From: Crambe crambe
Taxonomy: Eukaryota > Porifera > Demospongiae > Poecilosclerida > Crambeidae
Reading direction: 5' to 3'
NCBI GenBank assembly: GCA_963924555.1
Contig: OZ004583.1
Coordinates: 8,136,582-8,200,581, forward strand
DNA: 64,000 nucleotides
Under the pieces are notes generated by a model. The model was not told the DNA's origin and did no database searches. It was given only the letters and a program-made list of their open reading frames with translations. This document shows, in pieces, positions 38,001-55,968 of this stretch (within the stretch, counting starts at the first letter, position 1; each line of letters starts with the position of its first letter). A program made the translations under genes and the position numbers.

Positions 38001-39235
38001 GTATAGCTACCGTTACACTCAATTTCAAGAAAAATGATTTTTGAATCTCTCATAACATTAACAATCATTAAAGCACTTTAATGTGGCCCACTGATGTGAT
38101 AAAGATTCTGACCAGGACATTATTTCCCTAATCTCATACGCAAGTACCTGTATATTGTGTAAACATAGCATGGTCATAGCAATACTCTGCAAGGAATGCT
38201 ATCAAATATTAACTCAATCAGCGAATAAAGACTAATGGATCAGGTGAAAATCACTTATGACAAAATCAAACAAGTTTAGCGAGTGAAATAGACACGAGAA
38301 ATGAAAACAGTACTGTGTGAAATCGCCAACAAACAATGGCAATAATCGAGTTGCCCGGTCAGGAATGGTGAACTCGTCTTCCGAGTAACATCAGAAATGT
38401 TTATACTGAAGCCTATCCATCATGGTACTAATTTGAGTGCCGAAACCACAGCAATAGCGCTAGCTTAAAGTGCACTAATTCCGCACTTCATTGATTAGTC
38501 ATCAATGTATGCTAATGCTCTCCAAAACGAGAATTAATTTATTGGGTGCATTTGTGCAGTTCAAAGTATTGTCTACCAACAGTCATCCAGCTAAAATAGA
38601 GCTTAATCCCCTGCACTGCACGTGTGTGAATATGGCTATTATTATGATAATGGAATGAAATTGCCACATTTCAAGGACAGACCGAATAAGGCTAGAACTT
38701 GACGCTTGTGAGGTAGGCTTCTGATAAACTTGTTAAATGGAATGACCCACTATCAGTGATCAGCTTTTGATAGTTATGCCAACTTAATTAACACTGTTAT
38801 CATAAGTCCACACGCCTTGTAATCGCACAATCAGTACCTTAATAAGTTAGGGTTATACTCTGAATAGTGTTGATATGAGAGATCCAATCTGATTGGTCCT
38901 AGGTATGAAATGTGGGTGTCATTTAGTACATGATAACCCTGGATATGAGAGATTGGTCATGTAGGTGCGGTTTAGTAGTAGGGTTTTACTTGACTGGTGG
39001 AATGTGACAGTGAGGATTATAAAACCCGCCACTTGAAGGCCATTTTAGCAATTGACAGGTCATCGAGGGGTTGCTGCTGTGGTTTTAGCGTGAATGCAAA
39101 TTTGGTAGCTGCTGGCTCAAACTATTGGAGGAAGAGGCAGAATCTCTCTTCTCCACCTTCAAGCAGTAAGAGTTTTCAGTCTATGTTTTGGCTGAGGTGT
39201 GCAGAACCCCTCTAGTCCAGCCACTGTTCGGTATG

Positions 39236-39297
39236 GTTGCTATGGCAACTACCACTATGGTTGCTATGGCAACTACCAGTATGGTTGCTATGGCAAC
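39236..39297. promoter_or_regulatory. Three tandem X-box (RFX-type) palindromes, 24-bp spacing
   Basis: The 14-mer GTTGCTATGGCAAC occurs three times, at 39236-39249, 39260-39273 and 39284-39297, exactly 24 bp apart. It matches the RFX transcription-factor X-box consensus (two GTNRC/GYNAC half-sites). It may be a functional site cluster or simply a minisatellite. It lies 0.2-0.3 kb downstream of the TIM17 stop. Confidence 0.55.
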
Positions 39298-39500
39298 TAC
39301 CACACGTCAGACCATGACCTATCAAATCATTAGTCCTCAAATCACTTAATGGCCTGTGTCACCTGTCAAATCACTGTCATGAAAATCACTAATGAATGGC
39401 CCCTCATCTGTTTAATATAATCCTCACTGTACAAATTGGCATGGCAATCTAGTTTCTATTGCACCTTAAAGCATTATACATTTTTCAGCTATGGCTATTT

Positions 39501-42500
39501 TTAAAATAGGTACAGCAAAATCTGTCGCCCCACCTTGAGACCATGGGCATACATACCTGGTTTATACTGCTCAGACGCCATTCTATTGATTGCGATTCCC
39601 ACTCCTTCTATCAAAGAAAGGATCAGGCCTCCTGCAAAGGGGGAGGGGGGGATTGAAAGAGAGAGGGCTCAAGTAGATAACCACACCCACCATAATTAGG
39701 TTTGACATATGAATATATATTATATTGCCAACAGATCCCATCAAGCACTATACTAGCAACCCACCCCCTAGTTACGCAACCTCTCTAACGATAGTCAGAC
39801 AAGGAAACAAGTCTCCCTTATCGTGCTTAGCAGTACTGGAGAATACCACCAACCCATAAAGTAAACATAATATAGTATTACTGCCAATTTCATGGTCATA
39901 AACCTGCATGGAATACATCAATCTATAAAGCAAATTAAAACTTCTAGTAGGGGTAGGGGTAGCCACACGATTGCACTCATGTGATGCACTATGTACAAGG
40001 AATGTAATTGCTTTCCAACGAGGCCGTTAACAGTTATGACACGGCCTTGACAGTTGTAATAGTTAAAATCACAGGATGAAGGAAGAGCTGTGGAAAATTG
40101 ATACTTGAACAGACAGGCATGTTCACACCCTATGCAGCAATGTGTCACACTTTGGGCAATAATTCAATTTTGAGATTAAAAACCATCCAGGTTTTTGGCC
40201 ACCCAACGTATGCTCAACTTCATACGTTAAAAATGTGTGAATTAACTAACTATATTCATGAAAGCACAGAGTCACCAAAGAGAGGGTTATATGCTTGACT
40301 CTCCTAGTGAAATGGCCCCCAAATGGGCCGATCAGATTTCTTAAAGTTTCCGGTTTCTTTGTTCCATGTGTCTGCACCATTGTCTGTGCTAAAACCAAAC
40401 TGGTGAGAGACACAAGGCTTTTTGTGGTTGGTTCCAGTTTTGTATAAACTATCGTGGCTTTATGTGAAAAAGTTGATTTAGCACCTAAAAACCACAACTT
40501 CTAAAACACCTTCTGAAAGGGTATCGCAGCTTTGCACCTCTTGTAATAAACATTAATCGAAGGGTTCTCCCACTTGTAGAGACATTGGGGCACTGTGATA
40601 TAAATCCCGCCTCTAGTGTCTGTTGTCTGGAATAGTCTGATCCTACACCAGAGGCCTTATCCTCTATTAAGACGGTCCATTCCACTGGTCCACATCAAGC
40701 ACTGGTGGTTCAGTCAGTACCAGTGCCACAGCTTACACAGATAAGTACCAGCCAGTCTTCCTAAATCAGCTATACCACTTGGAACTTGGAACTTGAGGCC
40801 AATTAAATTGATATAGGCTTTTCTCAGACAGATATGCTTTGATCAAATTGTTTCAAACTTCTCAGTGTATGTGTTTCCTCTCCACATCAAACTTCTAGAT
40901 ATGGAGAGCTAAAAAAAGTATTTTTAATTTCTGAGCTGGAACATAGTAAAAAGTGTCTTAATGAGTGGTGGTTTTTATTTCATCAGCTGGTATACTGTTA
41001 GCATAGTATACTGGCTGGTATACTGATAAGGTAATGACAGTTGTTAATTGATACCCGATTTGATTGGTCCGATTAGGTCAGACATTCAGTACCTATCAAA
41101 ATTTGGTCAGCCATTTCCATGAAAATGACCAGCAGCAGCTCTGATACAGGTCTGGCTAGCTCCAAACCATTTTCCGGCTATTATTTTCTGCCATAGAGAT
41201 GGGTAAAAGTATGTGTGGAATTGGAGGAGGGGTTCTAACAGCGTAGGAGAGTTCATTAAAAGTGGCACTATGCTTGAGTGATCTGATACAATGATTATTA
41301 GCTATAATTAAAAGATATTTCTCTAACGTGCTTCAAAATCCAGTAAGGTGAGTTGGGCTATAACTTTAAGAAATCAAGTACTGACAAAAAGCAACAACAA
41401 AAAACAAACGAAAAACAAATGAAAAACAACAACAACACTCTCTGCAGTTTCCAGCATATTTCCATATAAAGCACACCTGACTGAAGCTTCTAGTCACATC
41501 CATCAGGAATTATCTTGCAGTTACAGTTTAACTTTTGTGTTGCTTTGGAGGAGGAGGAGGAGTGCATGGAGGGGAGAGGGAGGAGACTAAAACATCCTGA
41601 TTCTATTACCGCTATAACTTTCTAAAACGGGCTCTAGACAGTCACAGATCAACCACATTAAGTAACCAAAAAGGAAGATTTGGCACGAACAGCGTATTAT
41701 GCTACACTTGTTGTTGTTGTTTTCTTCCTCCCACAGGGCAAAACTCCCTCAGAAACACCACCAGGAGAAGCAGTATGGTTGCGACCAAACATCAACAAAA
41801 AAAAAAACATCAAAGAAGTTGTCCCTTTTTATGCAACAATTATGTAATTATGTATAAACACAAGTCCCTGTAGAATCGTGATGGTTTCACATCTTTTTTG
41901 ATCATCTATGTGTTCTGCTGATGGTCATCAATACCCCCAAACTTCAATTTATCGATATCGCACAAAGTCAAGAACTAAATTTAGGGATGCTAGTGAAAAG
42001 ATTTGCATGAGCATCACATTCTTGATTTTGTTAATAATAAATACATTACGTATTGCACGAGCATCACACATTTTTGATTTTGTTGATAATTAATAAACAA
42101 CCTGAAATATTGCACAAACATCACATTTTTGATTTTGTTGACAGTAAACTAAACAACCTCACACTGAAATTATGTACTAACATGTCTTCATTTTTCTCTT
42201 CCCAACAAAAATTTTTTTAAATTCTTGACTGAATCCGGTATCAACAGAGAGAGTGGGTCATAAGTCAGTAGTATATCTGCTGGCATATGAAATATGGAAT
42301 TTGTTCCAAGAATCAAGCAAGTTACAACCTGCAGTTCCAACTGAAAATTGGAGGTGATAATTGAATATTATTCTAGACTTCATAGGACTTTACTACCGGA
42401 ATCCTCTACGGCACATCTTTAATTAATTAATTAATTAGACGGCCTTTACAGGTAATTTACACAACATCTGCAAATAATTCATCAAACAAGCCAATTTAGA

Positions 42501-45500
42501 ATCCCATCGGATTAGGGCATGCACTATAAATAAGTAAGCAGTGTCCCAATCAGAACTTTAATCCAATCACGAGCGCCACAGTCAATACAGGGCTACCAAA
42601 ACAAAAAATCACAATGAAAACAATTAAGCTCTTAAGCGGATGGAGGAATTACCAGTCACAACACTGAAATTGGTAACTAGATCCGTCTGTAGATCAACCA
42701 TAAAGAACTATCATATGGCTACAAACCTTTTTTTGTGTGTGTGTGATTTTGTTATTGTCTTTTAGTTTTGCAATGAAAATTTTCATGATGTATGTGCAAT
42801 AGCCACATGCATGTGTAATTTAAGGGTAAAAAAAAATAAAAAAAAATAAAAAAAAGTTTACCATAGTTTACAATAGTTTACCATAGTTTACCATAGTTTA
42901 CCATAGTTTACAATAGTTTACCATAGTTTACCATAGTTTTAGTTTGGAGTACAATTATATATAAAAGGAGGAGAAATGGGCTATCAGGTTAAGAAACAGA
43001 ACCCTTTCTAGTGTAGGATGTTTTCAGAGTGCAGCTGGAACTTGCATCAGTAAGAAGGTTCGTTCATTTCATCATCTGAAATTAGAGGAGTCAAAGGGTT
43101 TTTTTTTTAATTCAGTGGGTGTTGTTTTCAAACTGAGCTTGTGTGATGTGGTGCAATTACAGGAGGTACTCAGACTGGGCCGGCCGCACCTTTGGAACAC
43201 TCGACGTGTGAAATCCCTTGCGTAATTGGATTAGAAAGAGGAGGACCATCAAGTTTCTCAATTGAAGCTTTCACATGACGTTCCTCTGCATACTTATTAG
43301 TGTAAAGAACTACAAACGAGGCATGATAAGGTGAATCAGCAAGATATCCCATTGCTGAGGAACATAATGTAATTCTCACGATTTGCATCGAGTTGAGGAG
43401 TAAAATATTGACATTATCAAGTTACCTCCTGAATGTTGCAGGTTGATATTATGCCCCAAATAAATTAACTCAGAGAACTCTATGTATTGCAAACTATGAT
43501 TTCAAGTCATGCCTCTCATCGATTAATCATGCTAATAGAGTACTAATTACCACCAGTTCATCCTGGAGCTAATGACCTGGGAGGTACCAGATTCACATGA
43601 GATCATACATGAATATACACACCATCCATCATAATAGTTATATGTACATATGATGTGATATGTATCCATTCACAACGTGATCATACTTTAAGTCATTTAT
43701 TTTGTCTCCCGTGAAATTTTGTAAACAGCAAAAAAACATCTTGGAGGAGGAATATATAATTTGTATTTAGAATGACTTGTCAACCAGCTGTTTGAAGTCT
43801 GATTACTTTATTCAAGTGATGAATAGACTTCCTTTCAGGATGGTCAGAGAACCATTGGCAAAGAGCTCTGATAAGATATCATTGATGGCACGATTAAACT
43901 CATTAGAATTGTGGTCGACACTTAAGGCTGACTACATACCTCAAGGTCACCATATGTCGCCATAGGTCTCAACCATACATCACCATAGGTCTCAAGGTCA
44001 CCATACATCACCATACGTCTCAAGGTCACCATAGGTCTCATGGTTACCATACGTCGCCATAGGTCTCAAGGTCACCATACATCACCATATGCCATAGGTC
44101 TCAAGGTCACAATACATCACCATAGGTCTCAAGGTCACCATACGTCACCATAGGTCTCATGGTTACCATACGTCGCCATAGGTCTCAAGGTCACCATACA
44201 TCACCATATGCCATAGGTCTCAAGGTCACAATACATCACCATAGGTCTCAAGGTCACCATACGTCACCATAGGTCTCATGGTTACCATACGTCGCCATAG
44301 GTCTCAAGGTCACCATACATCACCATATGCCATAGGTCTCAAGGTCACAATACATCACCATAGGTCTCAAGGTCACCATAAGTCTCAAGGTCACCATATG
44401 TTGCCATAGGTCTCAAGGTCACCATACATCACCATAGGTCTCATGGCCACCATACGTCGCCATAGGTCTCAAGAACACTATAGGTCACCATACGTCTCAT
44501 ATTGGTCAGGTTTTAATGCAGAGGGCTACATATCAGGGGGGAGAGAGGGCTATATATCAGGGGGAAGAGAGGGCTACATATCAGGGGGAGAGAGGGCTAC
44601 ATATCAGGAGGGAGAGAGGGCTACATATCAGGGGGGAGAGAGGGCTACATATCAGGGGGGAGAGAGGGCTACATATCAGGGGGGAGAGAGGGCTACATAT
44701 CAGAGGGGACATATCAGGAGGGAGGGAGGAAGTTTAGACACTATAATATACCACCCACCCTTGGAATCACTCGAACTGAAGATGATATTATGTGTAATGT
44801 ATGCTGTACTGAAAATATAATACGAATTTGCTTTAATTAAAGAACCTGAGGGTAATTGGTCACATTATTATAAGTGTTAAAGGTCTATCATGTGCAATAC
44901 ATGAAAATTTGGTATTTCTATATTTATTTTCATTATGAATTATGGAGCCTGGCATTAACTGATCAAACTGTAACAAGGAATGAGAATGATTCATTTTTTG
45001 CTGATGATAATGACTTATTCACCTTACAAGGAAGAAAAGAGGGAGTGAGTTATTGACATCAGATAAAATTATAATTTGCCACAAATTTGCATTTAATTAG
45101 CATCCTTGAACTTCAAAACACTTCATTTAACAAGATTGTAAATGGTTGTTGGAATTTCCCTCCGCAAAACTGCTTTCAAATAAAGAAGTTTAGCTAGTGT
45201 TTCCTTCAAAAGGTTTGAAGGAAGTTGGAGAATAATCCCTGAAATTTTCCCAAGGATGAATTAATAGCGTATAATTATATCCTTTGAAATCAGTGGTTTG
45301 CTTGTCAGGCATTGAAGCAGTAGAATTAAGACTGTCTAGTCCTGAGAAGGAAAACCCTCCAACATCCTCATTCAGTTCCAAATCAGGACTCCTCAATAGG
45401 CTTTCCTTAAAGCATATTTCACCTCAATATTTGCAAGCCGTTGCATTCATGTTACCAATATTAGACCAATGAGCAACATGGCAATGCAAAGATTGAATAA

Positions 45501-48500
45501 GAGAGTACAACTCAACAATATTTTGATGATTAACCATTTTCTATGTGTGATTTATGTCTTAATTTGGAATCTTCCATTGGAAGCTTGATGATGTATGATA
45601 CATGCAACATCTACATGTCACATCTGCATGTCACATACAATGTCACCTCACACAAACACACCTAGCAGATTCACAAGCCATCTCACATGCACATCCTTGA
45701 ACTAAAACAAAAAAATTGTGTGAGTATATTGGAGTCTCCCCCTTGGGAAGCTAAAGGTCTGATGATGTGTAATACATGAAGCAGCTGCATGTCACATGCG
45801 ATGTTACCTCACACACACCTAGCAGATGCATATCCTTGACGATACACACATCAAATTCCATCACCTCTACATCATTACAGAGTAACAGCACAAGGTGGCG
45901 ATGACGATTAACTTCAAATTAACAGCACAGCACTTGCTGACAGGCAACAACAGAACAACTTCCTGACAGAGAAGAGCACAAATTTCATCACCTCTTGAAC
46001 ATAAGGATGACTGTATCAAAGTCAGGGGTTGGACATTTCATCATCATCATGGGAAATTAAGGAAGAATGGGACAGAATTGGTTATTACTTGGTCTGATTG
46101 ACCATATTAGGCTTCCAAACAAGGTCAGGGGTGTATTGACAAAGGAGGTGGAGAATTTACATCGCTACTTACCACCCTTTATTCAAATGATCCTCAGAAA
46201 TATTAAGTTATCAGTTGAATCAGCCCATAGACACCTCCTCTTCTTTCCCAGTAGATACACTCCATACACACTGGCATAGCGAAGGCAAGTCATCATTGAA
46301 AAATAGCCTTACCCCTTTACCTCAAAAGAGCAGTACATGCTGCATAGCAATGACAAGTTCTCACCCATCGATAGACACAACATTATATCAAACAGAAAAC
46401 ATTCCTTCAGTCTGGCATTAGCAGTGATCAGACAGATCCAACGAACAATAACAATCATGAGAACACCTTGAAGAACCTTGATTGGTGGTGAGTAGATAAA
46501 ACAATGGAGGATAATGGCTCTTCAAAGGTTTCTGAGAAAACCACAGTGCATCCGTAGGATCACACATTTTTACAGATTCGCCACCAATAAAGGAATATAA
46601 AAGGACGCTTGAGGACCTCCCCCCACGTCCCTGTCCCCTTCCCCCTCTCCTACTCTGTCACACCTTAACTCCTGATTAGTCACTGACTTCACCGCTAATG
46701 GCATTAAAGGGTTTCCCCACAAGAGACTGATTAAGTAAGTTATTGCCATCAAGTGGAGGCTTCCATCATAATTGGATGAGGATGTGGTTCATGAGATTTC
46801 TAATTATGTCATAATTGGGGGTTTCCCCCTTTTATGATCAATCTCTGACTTAAATGACCACCTTGCAGTATATCCCTTTCTAGATATTTGCATCATCATC
46901 CCTTGATCATGCTCATCCATCCTTCATATTTCTGTAATGATGACCCTTACCCAGTAACTGAGCACAATATTGGCAGGCATGCATGTAGAGAATAAGTGCT
47001 GGAATGATAAATAGAAAATATAGCTCAAGGAGAGGAGAGGTCACCTCTAAAAAGAAAGTAAAAAGAGAAAGAGACCATAGTAAGTGGATGTAATGAATAC
47101 TCTTTTCAATGTGCTTCTATGTGCAGAACATTTAAAAGGTGTTTATTTACAATCATTTGAAATCTAGCACCCATTTTTTTTGGCCGGCATCTTTTTATTG
47201 GATGCAACATATCAAGTGCCAAGCACCGGATTAATCAATATTTATTTGAAGGTTGACCTTTGGAATAACAAGAAGTCGTTCAAAAATAAAATAAAAAGAC
47301 CTTATTTGGTTATGGAAGAGATAAACAGTATGTGTGAGTGACAGTGTTTAGTTGGTTACAGAGCACAGACTTGGAATGAAATAACATAAAACATAGACAT
47401 CATAACACCACCATCACAAGGTTAAGCCCGAAAGAAGATAGGGAGAGATCCTTATGGGATATAGCGACACCACGCCCTCTGGGCTTCCTGATTACGTCTT
47501 GCAGGATATGTTATTCCCATGATTATTGTTTAATTGAAGCCGAGTTGCCATGCCTACAAGTCGCTGATCAAAAAAGGTATCCTTTAATGTACACAGTGAG
47601 ATGGCTTCTTTGTGTATGACTGAATGTATGAGATGTTGTCGTGTTCGATTTGAAGTTTATGAATCCTAAAGTCTTCCGGCCTGTTTGAAGCCCAACGTGA
47701 AGATTACATATGGACTGTTGCACTACATGAGAACGGGATTCCTCTAACACAACATTCAAATTAATAACCAAAATTAATATGAACTTAAACACATCATCAC
47801 CATGCCATCATTTAAGTTGTACTAATAAGTACATTTAAAGTTGTGGGATCACCTAAACAGACAGTGTCTGGAGTGTGCTGGTATAACTAATCATTATCTC
47901 CAGATCAAAGCCTTCAGGATAATGTTGAGTGTTGGTATGACACTTATGTGGTTAGTGCCACCATATTCAAAGGTGTTAAAGACTGATTGGTCTGGTAATC
48001 TGTCCCGTATTGGTCAAGTGTTTCAACTCTCCCCCAGTTGGACTTATGCCTTAAAATCATTCCACCACCTCCCCCCTTAATTAACCTAACATCACTTTCC
48101 TGTTGGAGCCAAAGGTTCAATCTCCTCCTCATTAATCAAGATTTCTATCCACTGACCCTACTTCCTGTCGTCATGAAAATATGCAGGGCACGTGACTTCC
48201 TTCCCCCCACCCACCCACCTCATGTACGTTGCCATGAAGACAGCCAGACGTCTCCAGTAGACCATCATCTTCGTCAGCTGGAATTTCAATGGAGACACTC
48301 CAGAGATAGAATGAACCTGCTCACTGTAGCAACCTATGGGTGTCCACTAACCATTTCTCAATCATTCCTTATGGAATAACCATCCTACCTATATCACCTT
48401 GCAGTCACAGTGACATCATTACCTTACTTTTGCAATTATAACACGCCCATATAATGAATTGCCACTCCATCATGTCCCAACAACACCTGCTCCAGTTATT

Positions 48501-51134
48501 TTGACCTCCCTCCACTCCACCATGTCCCAACAGTGGTCTCTTTAGTAAGGCCACTCTACCATGTCCAAACAGCACTGATTCCAGCTATTTTGACCTCTCA
48601 CCTCCCTATTAAGGTCAGCTTTGATAGAGAGGTGGTCTCTTAAGGGAGGTTGGAATAGGTGCTGTTGGTATGGCCTTAATAGAGAGGTGGTCTTATGTCT
48701 CATTACAGAGTGGTCTGGTTAAAGGACAGTGCTTCACTCCCTTTAGTCAAAGTAAAGGTTTCGGCCACAGATCCAGCAACCCAAAGTGTCACTCTAGCAG
48801 AGAAATCTTATGAGAATAATAGTTTTCAGCATTTGAATACTTTGAATTTTAGGACTTCATACCATCATACCACGAATCATGTTCTATTATACATCCAGAG
48901 TGCAGCTCTCAATAAAATATCTAAATATGGATGTAATTCCACTCACAAGGAAATCTGTGCTCACATTACAACTTAAATTTCAACACTGAATTGAAGACAA
49001 TTTGCATGTGACAGAAATTGAATACTGTTTGGCCTAATTAAGGAACCCTCTTTCATGGCAATATTTATCTACTGTACTGCAAGCTGCTGAAGAGCATGAC
49101 CAATGATGATCCTTTACCAGATCACACATTTTCCATAATTGAATTGACAACAGAGTACAGTTCTTCATGAGGTCATATCATTCATGGACCTGAAGTTAGC
49201 ACTGGTTCACTCATTAGCCTAGAGTACTTCCAACCCTGGTACTCCATTTCCCGAACTGTGAACCGAAACCCACACTTCTTGTCTGATGGGATAATACCCA
49301 TACCACCTACCACCTACCCATACCACCGGAGAACACACTCTTTCGTTTGATGGGGAATTGTCCTGAGCCTCTGAGAATTATAAATTTTTTAGCAAGCTGT
49401 AAAAGGCTGAACATGCTTCCTTTACCAGTACAGGCATTACATTTCCTCTCAGCCATCCTTTCTCCTTTCAGCCGCCTTGTGTAAGCAGTGAACCCTAACT
49501 CCAAGAGCTAGCTACAAATGGCCTCCTCCTACGTAGAAACGAGTGTTATATCACTAAGGTACCGACATGTACCAGTTGATGCACACAAGATATGTTCAAG
49601 GAAATACCAGCACGCTCTACAGCTCGTATTACAACAAATTCTTGCTCTCGAAATTAAAATTTCTTTTCCATGAACAACTGATGAAGCATAGGCCATAGGG
49701 CACATTGCCTTTCACTTGACAGATTGACACCATTAAGTGTAACCATATCCAGGGAACTCTAATTAACACCTTTGTTCACAGGAAATGGTGAATGATAAAC
49801 CCACTTTACAAGAAATTGAATTTAGAATGAAATAGTGTAATGACTCTTTACCACACACAATTTTTAGAGGTGCTCATAATTAGAAGCATTGTAACATGTA
49901 AGTTCTGAAGACCAACTGCTCATATATCACCCTTCATCATTAATGCATTTGTACCATGAGCTAGGTGTTCATGATTAGAAGCATTGAATTGTAACCCACT
50001 TGATTGACTAACAAAACTAGCTGCTACTACACGAGTTTAGAGGTGCTCATAATTACAGCATTGCGGTAACCCACTTAATCAACTGGTCAAACTACTGTGA
50101 TGACCCTTTACCCAACCATCCAGTTGGGCATCCCAGCTATGGGTGAGTCATAACCCATTGTGTGGATGAGTATCATACATACCTGTGATGAAGCCAAAGA
50201 GAGATGATCTCATTCCTCCTCTTGCTGCCAGTAGTCCCCCCGTGATGGCCCCACTTCCTATGGAGTTCCATGGGTCCTCCTTGTCCCGTATGGCAATGAG
50301 GGCACAGTCAAACGAGGAATACATCCCACCCCAAACAGCAAAATTCCCTACAAAGGGGAGTCACATGACCAGCAAGGATGGCCCTTTCAGATATGGTAAA
50401 GGGTCACAAGTCCTAATTGTGACCGGTAAAGGGTCGATACTACAACAAACCCAAAACATGCACTACAATCGGTGAAGGGTCACCACTCATAAGTAACTAA
50501 TGTACCTCCAAGTACAGGAGCCCTGGCCTTGACAGCCGATATACTTCCCATCAACTTAGTTCCCTGTATGATGTCATGAAATAGTTTGATCATTGGTTGA
50601 CAGCTGCACTGCTAAGTTTACTGACCGGTGGTGAGTTCCTATAGCCTCGGCCAAAGGAGTAGAGACTACCACCCACACAACCCATGATGAAGGCAGCACC
50701 ACAATCCTCCATTATTCTCCATGGACTGACATGAAATAAACACACAAAAATGTTTTTTGAAATAGGGTGAGAGATGGAAACAGTGAATGAAGTACTTAAC
50801 ATACACAGGACAGCCAATTTCTGGTCTTTGTTGGTGTTATAACATTCCTGTGGTCAAATAGGTTGTTAACTGTTGCATTAGCTTATAAAGCTTTCTCTCC
50901 AAGTATCATTGCATCATCACTTGCTAGCCAACGAGTAGAATAAGTGGTAGCCTCCTATTAAGACTTTTGTTCCCAAACCCCAATCCCTTCACTAGCACAA
51001 CTATACTAGCCTGACAAGCGACAGTTTCTTAGGGAAAGAGGATTTGGCTTAGAAAATAAGAAAAAGAAGTACAAGTGCATAACTATCCCTTGTCTAGCTA
51101 TATCTTACCATGGCTCTCTTTGTAACTCTTCCAT
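39501..51134 (-). CDS. TIMM17: Mitochondrial import inner membrane translocase subunit TIM17
   Basis: Exons: 51134-51109, 50725-50626, 50563-50506, 50347-50183, 39631-39501 (or ending 39557). The protein starts [13 protein letters not shown], matching the conserved TIM17 N-terminus. It continues with [19 protein letters not shown], then [15 protein letters not shown] and [20 protein letters not shown], and last [17 protein letters not shown], covering the four hydrophobic segments of TIM17. TIM17 is a core subunit of the TIM23 presequence translocase. Phases agree at every junction. Reading through the last exon gives TAA at 39501-39503 and 159 aa, close to the usual about 160-170. A good GTATGT at 39551-39556 leaves a further terminal exon possible. 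The fourth intron is 10.5 kb, far larger than the others. Confidence 0.88.
42003..42150. repeat. Tandem repeat, about 62-bp unit, about 2.5 copies
   Basis: Units of the form GCATCACATTTTTGATTTTG followed by TTGATAAT-type sequence repeat within the large TIM17 intron. Confidence 0.65.
42856..42939. repeat. 10-bp tandem repeat (GTTTACCATA)n
   Basis: About eight units of GTTTACCATA/GTTTACAATA follow an A-rich stretch in the TIM17 intron. Confidence 0.9.
43937..44500. repeat. Higher-order satellite: CACCATA-type units in 119-bp periods
   Basis: Short units such as CATAGGTCTCAAGGTCACCA repeat over about 560 bp. A larger unit starting TGGTTACCATACGTCGCCAT recurs at 44041, 44160 and 44279, a period of 119 bp, so the array has higher-order structure. 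Lies in the TIM17 intron. Confidence 0.88.
44520..44726. repeat. Minisatellite, about 22-bp unit, about nine copies
   Basis: Unit AGAGGGCTACATATCAGGGG with small length variants. It begins about 20 bp after the 119-bp array ends. It yields Gly/Tyr-rich reading frames in plus frames that I regard as incidental. Confidence 0.88.
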
Positions 51135-51310
51135 TTTGATTTTTCTAGCCGAACTCGAGCAGCCAAATCTTTCTGGGCACGTGCATAAAGTTCAAAGGTC
51201 GATACTAAAAGAAGGAGTGTCTTACAATAGAGTACGCATGCGCATACAAATAGAAATCTAATTATAGCAATAATTACGTAAGAGCAGCTTTAAAATAGAA
51301 CGTCCACTGT

Positions 51311-55374
<4,064 letters not shown>

Positions 55375-55428
55375 CCGAGCTGATCGTTAGTAATGCTGAT
55401 TCAGCAGTACAGTCGCGTAGCCACCCGA

Positions 55429-55439
55429 CCGGAAGTGAC
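55429..55439. promoter_or_regulatory. ETS-type motif upstream of the P450
   Basis: CCGGAAGTGAC lies 55 bp upstream of the P450 start codon. The same core, joined to a full CRE, occurs at 57691-57705. Confidence 0.45.
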
Positions 55440-55842
55440 ATTGAAATAATACATTTCCTTTTTCAAAGCAATTTTTAATTCCGCGAATTTATCAATAATG
55501 CTAGCTACATGAAAAATTGTACACAGGCCGCAAAAAAACGGTTAGCTACAAGAGCAGCTACAAAAATAACAAGGAAGAAGTGTTCTATCCCATCGTTCTT
55601 GAAATGTTCATTCGTTTCCTTGTACCAAGTAATTAACCACGTTGTAAAGTAAGCAGGTAGGTCTGTAGACTTTTGGCACAAATCATTCCGCAAGCAAGAC
55701 AGTATTAGTCACCCCCCTCACTAAGTAGCTTAATGATAGATGCACCAAATATCCAAAAACTGTAACTGCAAAAGTATTATACAAGTAGTTATGCGTGCTT
55801 CATTTATTGAATAATAATAGAACATTAAAACCAAAATTAGTC

Positions 55843-55968
55843 ATGTCCAAAGTTCATCCTTGCCACCCTCAACATCCTGATGGTCCATGTTCTCTTTGTA
55901 AACAAGAGACTCCCATCCATCTTCATGGAATTATAGAGAAACTCCTTCAGTTAGAGGATGTGGATGAG
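55843..55968 (+). other. Possible short coding exon with Cys/His cluster
   Basis: ATG followed by 42 open codons and a good GAG|GTAAGT donor. The product has clustered Cys and His (HPCHPQHPDGPCSLC), which could bind zinc, then an acidic leucine-rich end. No continuation exon identified and no family recognised. Confidence 0.3.

Larger units (their letters stand above)
30597..39500. other. 8.9-kb gene desert with repeats
   Basis: No exon supported. Contains a degenerate G-rich minisatellite (32955-33200), a 16-nt G run (33125-33140), an inverted-repeat element (34068-34248), a local duplication around GCTGACAGTGGGAAG (35880-35980), a 20-nt G run (36865-36884), a purine tract (37800-38000) and three X-box motifs (39236-39297). 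Confidence 0.5.

Noticed and set aside
37555..38068. Pro/Ser-rich and Glu/Gly-rich frames over 140 codons
   Set aside because: Translation of the polypurine tract; open in several frames on both strands.
43170..43388. 72-codon minus-strand frame with fairly protein-like composition
   Set aside because: No family recognised, no matching splice partners, and it sits in a repeat-rich TIM17 intron. Could be an old gene or element fragment.
43937..44500. Possible CRISPR-like array
   Set aside because: No unique spacers between conserved direct repeats; it is a eukaryotic satellite in an animal genome.
44443..44820. Gly/Tyr repeat protein frame
   Set aside because: Follows the 22-bp minisatellite and is open in two plus frames; no splice or start context.
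45190..45396. 68-codon minus-strand frame
   Set aside because: Plausible composition but no acceptor, donor or homology that I can name.
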